Shown one piece after another: positions 6,097-10,097 of a stretch of DNA of 10,097 bases; position 1 is the stretch's first letter, and every line of letters begins with the position of its first letter. This DNA comes from Methanocorpusculum sp. MCE. Its GTDB lineage: Archaea; Halobacteriota; Methanomicrobia; Methanomicrobiales; Methanocorpusculaceae. The notes beneath the pieces were generated by a model. That model worked only from the letters and a program-made list of their open reading frames with translations. It did no database searches and was not told the origin of the DNA. Location: contig NIZU01000032.1 in assembly GCA_003315675.1 (NCBI GenBank), positions 1-10,097 of the forward strand, given 5' to 3'. The position numbers and the translations under genes are program-made.

Positions 6097-6220
6097 TGCA
6101 AATCAGGATTAAAACCAGATATGATTATTAAATATGCAAATCAGATATGATTTCAGATATGCAAAGCACACCTAACGTGCAAATAATTAATAAAATAAAA
6201 TTCACAATAAATTGTGCAAA
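6097..6220. promoter_or_regulatory. divergent control region with repeated TGCAAA and CAGATATG motifs
   Basis: The gap between the pilin cluster and the surface-protein gene is strongly AT-rich. TGCAAA occurs five times in the same orientation (6097, 6135, 6160, 6178, 6215), and CAGATATG three times (6116, 6142, 6154). GCAAATCAG is repeated at 6098 and 6136. CACAA-TAAA-TTGTG (6203-6216) is a further inverted repeat overlapping the last TGCAAA. Such clustering in an intergenic promoter region suggests several regulator binding sites. TATA-like sequence for the plus-strand gene is at about 6186-6202 (TTAATAAAATAAAATT). Confidence 0.5.
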
Positions 6221-6282
6221 CTTAAATTAACTTGCTTTGCGTGTTTTGATGCAGATCATATGCATCCTTTACATCAGAGGCA

Positions 6283-6287
6283 GGAGG
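6283..6287 (+). promoter_or_regulatory. ribosome binding site deciding the surface-protein start
   Basis: GGAGG, three bases before the ATG at 6291. It selects that ATG over the in-frame ATG at 6237, which would add 18 residues ahead of an otherwise perfect signal peptide. Confidence 0.75.
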
Positions 6288-6290
6288 ACA

Positions 6291-8726
6291 ATGTCAGTGA
6301 ATACGAAAAATAGTATTTCAATTATACTCCTTGCAGTAATCATACTTTGCCTGTTTACCGGAACGGTCTCGGCAAGATATGCAGCTGCATCGGGCGAGAA
6401 TGCAGGCATAAATCTGAGTGATACTGTGTATCGGGGAGAGAATAATCTGGATTTTTCAGCATTTTCAAGCGGAGGCTATACTGTCGACTACCTTCAGCAT
6501 GTAACTGACGGAGATCAGATTGCCCTCATTAATCAGATCGCTTCAGTTGGACAAACACAGGCTCCGGGAACATATGGAGCATGGAATAATTCCGTTGGCA
6601 GACTCGGATATACAGTATGCACTATCGCGGAACTTAATCTTGGGAAAATCGCGGTGACTCCTTATGCAACTACCGTTACCGACTCAAATCCTAACTCGAT
6701 CTCAAAAGCAGCTCAAGTTGTCTTTTATATTTCCGGAAGTAATCTCCATCCTGATCAACTAAATGGAAACTGGAACGGATTCACTATCACAAATACCCAG
6801 ACAGGGGTTCAGACGCAGGAGATTACAAATATCGGGGGCAGCACTCAGTCACTCAGGAATGTACCCGATCCGACCGATAAAACCAATGCGAATTATGCAT
6901 TTAAACTGGTTGATCAGTCCCTGATCCCTGCTGGTGACTCAACACCGGTCACGATTTCATTTAACATAGAGTTGAACGGTCTTCCAACACAAAAAACACA
7001 AATTCAATACTCCTTTACTGCAGTACAAAGTACTTTCAGTCTTACCGGAGCAAATATTGCTGCAGGCAACACCGGCACGGCTGTATTGACCGGCATCCCC
7101 TTTACTGCCTATACTGTTGTACTTTCTGAAACCGGAAGCAACACCCCTTATTTTAATCCTGCCGAGGGGGTAGTCATCATTGATGCTCATACAATTACCG
7201 CGACACCCGGATGGAATGGAACCCTTTCCCTTCCAATAACGGTACCCGCCAATGCATCGGCCGGCAATTATCCGATAACGGCCTCGGGATCAGGCACAGT
7301 AAAAAGTGCATCGATTACTGTTGCTGCAACCACCATTTCGCTGATATTTGATGCTCCGCCGAGTGATGCCGTATCCGGTCTCTTTGCAGAAGGCGATTAC
7401 ATCAAACTTTCCGGCACGGTAAAAGGTGCACTATCCAATGTTGATATTTATTTCTATATAACCGGACCAAACCTTCCTGAAAATGGTGTGAGTCTGACCG
7501 GAACACCCGTCGTTGACGGAGATCCATCAACATTTACCATATTTACCTACAGCATAGTGCTTAATTTATGGGAGGGAGGGTGGATCACCAGCGGATTCGA
7601 ACCGGGAACCTACACGATACATGCCAATCTCCAACCCTATGGATACAGAGAAAGCAGCACACCGAAGGGGAAGGGATACAGCAGTGATATTTCCCATGAT
7701 TATGTGATAAGTGACCAGAGCATTCACGCAAAATCCGACGAGACCAATAGTGGTTACTTTACCCAAGGCGATTACCTTCGCTATAATATCTCTGCGAGAG
7801 GGAGTCCGGGAACAAAAGGGGGAATGTATGGTGACGTCCGCTGGTACATCATCGGATCAAACTTCAGATATGCGGATATGAAAGCAAAGTATCTGCTGAT
7901 TGAAAATCCGGCACTGTTCGGAATTGAAGCTCCGAAGGGAACAACGAGTTTTGAATACAACCGGTCGTTTTCCTATGATCTCGGTCCGGGAACATACTAT
8001 CTTATCCTTCAGCATCCCGGTCCAAACGCTGTATTTGACGTAACGCCGGATATAACCGGAGGATCTTTCAGTGTAATTAACACAGCCTGGGGCAGCAGTG
8101 CCAATCTTGGAACACAGCAGTCTGATAATGCTGCATATACCTTAACAAATGCGATCTCTGATGCCAAATCTGATGATCTGTATGTTATCACGGAATTTAC
8201 TATTGAAAAACCAAGGATCGAAATAACCCAATTGGGAAACACCCCCATTGGGACCACCATAACAATTCAAGGAACCACGAATTACTACACCGATGACACC
8301 TTCAGTCTGAAGATTCAGAGACTTGATTTTGAAAATCCGGACAACAACATAGCAATGATGATCCCAACAGAACGGATACAACCGTCATCTGTATCTCCCT
8401 ATGCAAAGTATATGTCGCGTCCCTTCTCGTTTGGTGAAATTGATACGTCAACCTGGTTCCCGGGAACCTATGAAGCAAAAGTCACCAACATCGACACCGG
8501 GGTTACAACCGCCATGACATTTACCGTTGGAGGAGAATCGGAAGTTGACTCAACGGTTACCGGTGAAACATACGATCCAGCCCTAACCACCAAGCAGACA
8601 CCGGAACCGGTGCAGACAAATCTGCCGGTTTCAACCCCTATCCCTACCCAGACAAAATCATCCGGCTTTATTTACGTTGTCCCGGCAATTTTTGCGGGAC
8701 TTATCCCCTATCTCAGGAGGAAGTGA
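6291..8726 (+). CDS. large secreted methanogen surface protein with C-terminal anchor
   Basis: An 811-residue exported protein. Residues 1-28 form a signal peptide (basic NTKN, hydrophobic ISIILLAVIILCLF, then TGTVSA before the likely cut). The N-terminal part (INLSDTVYRGENNLDFSAF, later AQVVFYISGSNL) resembles DUF3821-type methanogen surface proteins; this match is from memory and moderate. Beta-rich repeat-like segments follow, with echoing motifs: AEGDYIKLSGTVKG near residue 365 and TQGDYLRYNISARG near 490, each followed by an (I/Y)ITGPN or IIGSN strand, and three PGTY motifs. A Thr/Pro-rich linker (TPEPVQTNLPVSTPIPTQT) leads to a terminal hydrophobic segment and LRRK. It is likely tethered to the membrane and exposed on the surface. 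It is divergent from the pilins and translationally adjacent to the next gene (TGA-ATG). Its role, structural or adhesive, is inferred. Confidence 0.85.
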   Translation: MSVNTKNSISIILLAVIILCLFTGTVSARYAAASGENAGINLSDTVYRGENNLDFSAFSSGGYTVDYLQHVTDGDQIALINQIASVGQTQAPGTYGAWNNSVGRLGYTVCTIAELNLGKIAVTPYATTVTDSNPNSISKAAQVVFYISGSNLHPDQLNGNWNGFTITNTQTGVQTQEITNIGGSTQSLRNVPDPTDKTNANYAFKLVDQSLIPAGDSTPVTISFNIELNGLPTQKTQIQYSFTAVQSTFSLTGANIAAGNTGTAVLTGIPFTAYTVVLSETGSNTPYFNPAEGVVIIDAHTITATPGWNGTLSLPITVPANASAGNYPITASGSGTVKSASITVAATTISLIFDAPPSDAVSGLFAEGDYIKLSGTVKGALSNVDIYFYITGPNLPENGVSLTGTPVVDGDPSTFTIFTYSIVLNLWEGGWITSGFEPGTYTIHANLQPYGYRESSTPKGKGYSSDISHDYVISDQSIHAKSDETNSGYFTQGDYLRYNISARGSPGTKGGMYGDVRWYIIGSNFRYADMKAKYLLIENPALFGIEAPKGTTSFEYNRSFSYDLGPGTYYLILQHPGPNAVFDVTPDITGGSFSVINTAWGSSANLGTQQSDNAAYTLTNAISDAKSDDLYVITEFTIEKPRIEITQLGNTPIGTTITIQGTTNYYTDDTFSLKIQRLDFENPDNNIAMMIPTERIQPSSVSPYAKYMSRPFSFGEIDTSTWFPGTYEAKVTNIDTGVTTAMTFTVGGESEVDSTVTGETYDPALTTKQTPEPVQTNLPVSTPIPTQTKSSGFIYVVPAIFAGLIPYLRRK

Positions 8727-9155
8727 ATGGCATCCATACAGCTTAGCAAAAAAACATTCCGGAATCTGATCATTGGAATGGGAATTGTTATAGTAATAAC
8801 GGTTGCCGCCATCATATTTTTTGGAAACGGAGGATTTTCCCAATTTACACCGGAACAACACGCAGATAATCCGGAAAACATAACGGAACAAACCGGACCC
8901 TGGGGGGTGAAAACATTTGAATGGGAGTACAACGGTGTTAAAAACATCGTAACAGTTCTGGTAACCAAAGATGCATACAACATGTACAACACCGACTTTG
9001 GAGGAACAGACATCCCGAATGATTTGAGCAACTATATCATCATCTCCGGAGACGGAGGCTGTATTGCCGATACAGCACGGCAGCTTTCCGATATTGCAAA
9101 GAAAAATTCGTATGAAAGTGAAGATACGAGAATATCTATCAACCCATTTTTTTAA
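8727..9155 (+). CDS. membrane-anchored protein, possibly transglutaminase-like N-terminus, truncated by an IS
   Basis: A 142-residue ORF with AGGAGG at 8715-8720 and an ATG directly after the surface-protein stop, so the two are co-translated. A short basic tail is followed by a membrane helix at about residues 14-33 (LIIGMGIVIVITVAAIIFF), then an outside region with TFEWEYNGVKNIVTVLVTKD and DTARQLSDIAKKNSY. This spacing of WEYNG, a Tyr-rich stretch and an LA..L...A helix resembles the region preceding the catalytic domain in archaeal transglutaminase-like (cysteine protease fold) membrane proteins; the match is by memory. The IS terminal repeat begins at 9128, so residues 135-142 (RISINPFF) and the stop are encoded by IS DNA. 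The native C-terminus, including any catalytic Cys-His-Asp, is missing from this reading frame. Confidence 0.7.
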   Translation: MASIQLSKKTFRNLIIGMGIVIVITVAAIIFFGNGGFSQFTPEQHADNPENITEQTGPWGVKTFEWEYNGVKNIVTVLVTKDAYNMYNTDFGGTDIPNDLSNYIIISGDGGCIADTARQLSDIAKKNSYESEDTRISINPFF

Positions 9156-9373
9156 CGCGAATCATGATTTAAGGAAGACTGGCTACATCCCTACCCCCTC
9201 ACGCCCCCCCAAAAAAAGAAAAATACCCATTATTCCTTGACGTTTTTTTTTTATTTACACTCTGTTTTGAATCGTTTTCACCTGATAGATATTATAACAA
9301 AATGCAGCCAGCATATTTTTCACTCGTACTCTTTGCAGCGTTGTTACCTTCACCAACCCTGCATGAAAAACAT
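9128..9373 (-). repeat. tandem duplicate of the IS 3' end (outer copy)
   Basis: 246 bp almost identical to 9374-9616; they differ mainly by one T in a run and a two-base CG. It carries the IS terminal repeat (GAGAATATCTATCAACC at its outer edge), the 3' flank with runs of C, A and T, and the last 37 or so codons of the transposase with its stop. It is therefore a partial copy of the IS end fused to the full one. It also covers the noncoding gap between 9156 and 9497. Confidence 0.9.
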
Positions 9374-10097
9374 GAGAATATCTATCAACCCATTTTTTAA
9401 CGCGAATCATGATTTAAGGAAGACTGGCTACATCCCTACCCCCTCACCCCCCCAAAAAAAGAAAAATACCCATTATTCCTTGACGTTTTTTTTTTATTTA
9501 CACTCTGTTTTGAATCGTTTTCACCTGATAGATATTATAACAAAATGCAGCCAGCATATTTTTCACTCGTACTCTTTGCAGCGTTGTTACCTTCACCAAC
9601 CCTGCATGAAAAACATTTTTGATCACTGCATAGGGTCTCTCGCCCTTTGATCTCTTCCTACTTATTCGCAGATTTCTCAGTTTATCTCGTATGCCAATGG
9701 GATGCCCTCTCGCTCCCCTTTTCATTGTGGCACTATATCCCTTGCATTTTGCTCCCTGATATCCCCGATCCCGATAGACCACTTCCCCTTTTTCTGAGAG
9801 GTCCACCTGACTATCATGAACATTTGCCGTGGTGGTTTCAATGCGTCGAATAAGATCGTGCGTCGTATCCATGATGGTATGAAGTTTATAGCCATAGTGC
9901 ATTTTGCCGTTCTTGGACATGATTTTTCCATCTTTATCCCGTCGTGTTTTTGCCTGATCTCCTCGCGGCGTGTCTTTCTTACAATGACCGGGTTCAGCAT
10001 ACACAAACGTTGCATCCTGAATCATACCTTGTTCAATTTTCAGACCTTTCAGGTCAAGTTGTCTCTGAAACTCCTGCCAGACCACTGTATCAACGCC
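9374..10097 (-). mobile_element. IS5-family insertion sequence, right copy (3' part, runs off the window end)
   Basis: Same family and same orientation as the copy at 1-795. The terminal repeat is at 9374. It is preceded by the tandem partial copy of its own end. In the 341-bp overlap with the left copy the two differ at 8 sites, seven of them synonymous, so they are related but not freshly duplicated. Its 5' end is outside the window. Confidence 0.85.
9498..10097 (-). CDS. IS5-family transposase, C-terminal 199 residues (5' end outside window)
   Basis: Transposase catalysing cut-and-paste movement of the IS by a DDE mechanism. Reading in from the window edge, the frame is open throughout: the first Asp is in MIQDATF, the second in VYRDRGYQG, and the Glu in KGERPYAVIK, so the full DDE set is present. 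The stop is at 9498, inside the inner repeat unit. AT-rich 3' flank and the terminal repeat follow. The last 38 or so codons are also encoded by the outer duplicate. Whether the N-terminal half is intact, unlike the left copy, cannot be seen. Confidence 0.85.
   Translation of the reverse strand, partial: GVDTVVWQEFQRQLDLKGLKIEQGMIQDATFVYAEPGHCKKDTPRGDQAKTRRDKDGKIMSKNGKMHYGYKLHTIMDTTHDLIRRIETTTANVHDSQVDLSEKGEVVYRDRGYQGAKCKGYSATMKRGARGHPIGIRDKLRNLRISRKRSKGERPYAVIKNVFHAGLVKVTTLQRVRVKNMLAAFCYNIYQVKTIQNRV

Noticed and set aside
6237..6290. Extending the surface protein to the upstream ATG at 6237
   Set aside because: The added residues spoil the signal peptide and there is no ribosome binding site, whereas ATG 6291 has GGAGG three bases upstream.
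6957..8381. Minus-strand ORFs opposite the large surface protein
   Set aside because: They lie within an 811-residue gene with a signal peptide and ribosome binding site and show no features of their own.
9128..9616. CRISPR array at the repeated segment
   Set aside because: There are only two long units with no spacers; they are IS ends.
9237..9650. Plus-strand 137-residue ORF with an internal repeat
   Set aside because: It is the reverse strand of the duplicated IS end; the repeat comes from the DNA duplication and the minus-strand transposase explains the sequence.
1..10097. A classical composite transposon
   Set aside because: The left transposase is broken, the two copies have diverged, and target duplications cannot be checked, so only two flanking IS copies are claimed.

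Overview
The window looks archaeal and most like a methanogen of the order Methanomicrobiales. Evidence: a cluster of short proteins opening with the archaeal type IV pilin N-terminal segment (SPVVGVMLMLVVTII), a large secreted methanogen-type surface protein, a winged-helix plus PAS regulator of the kind common in these methanogens, AT-rich TATA-box-like promoters, and moderate GC content. No rRNA, tRNA or CRISPR array was seen.

Layout. (1) 1-795: 5' part of an IS5-family element on the minus strand; its transposase gene is broken. (2) 803-1426 (-): HTH-PAS regulator, ending 7 bp from the IS edge. (3) 1600-1827 (+): small unknown ORF, divergent from the regulator, followed by an 18-bp perfect palindrome. 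(4) 1887-6002: an archaeal pilin cluster, originally six minus-strand genes read from 6002 down to 1887. (5) 6021-6290: AT-rich divergent control region with a perfect inverted repeat and repeated short motifs. (6) 6291-8726 (+): 811-residue secreted surface protein. (7) 8727-9155 (+): membrane-anchored protein, probably the N-terminal part of a transglutaminase-like protein, cut off by an IS end. (8) 9128-10097: second IS5-family copy (-), whose 3' end is tandemly duplicated; the copy runs off the window.

The main discovery is in the pilin cluster. A block of about 1.3 kb (about 3667-4983) is inverted relative to its surroundings. The two junctions share an 8-bp inverted repeat (AAAAAGGT / ACCTTTTT). 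Each junction cuts a pilin gene, giving two start-bearing N-terminal halves and two orphan C-terminal halves. Flipping the block back on paper rejoins both genes in frame, to about 218 and 225 residues, matching the intact neighbours (229 and 240); the second rejoined gene keeps one internal TAG. Two further pilins are each broken by a single small change: a 7-A run that is one base out of frame just after the start, and one in-frame TGA with the conserved C-terminus intact behind it. Only two of six pilins are whole. The locus is therefore either a switchable (phase-variable or shuffling) pilin system caught in one state, or a recently decaying one.

Functionally the region reads as a cell-surface module: pilins facing a divergently transcribed surface protein and its partner, with a regulator at one edge, all between two same-orientation IS copies that could delete or amplify it by homologous recombination.
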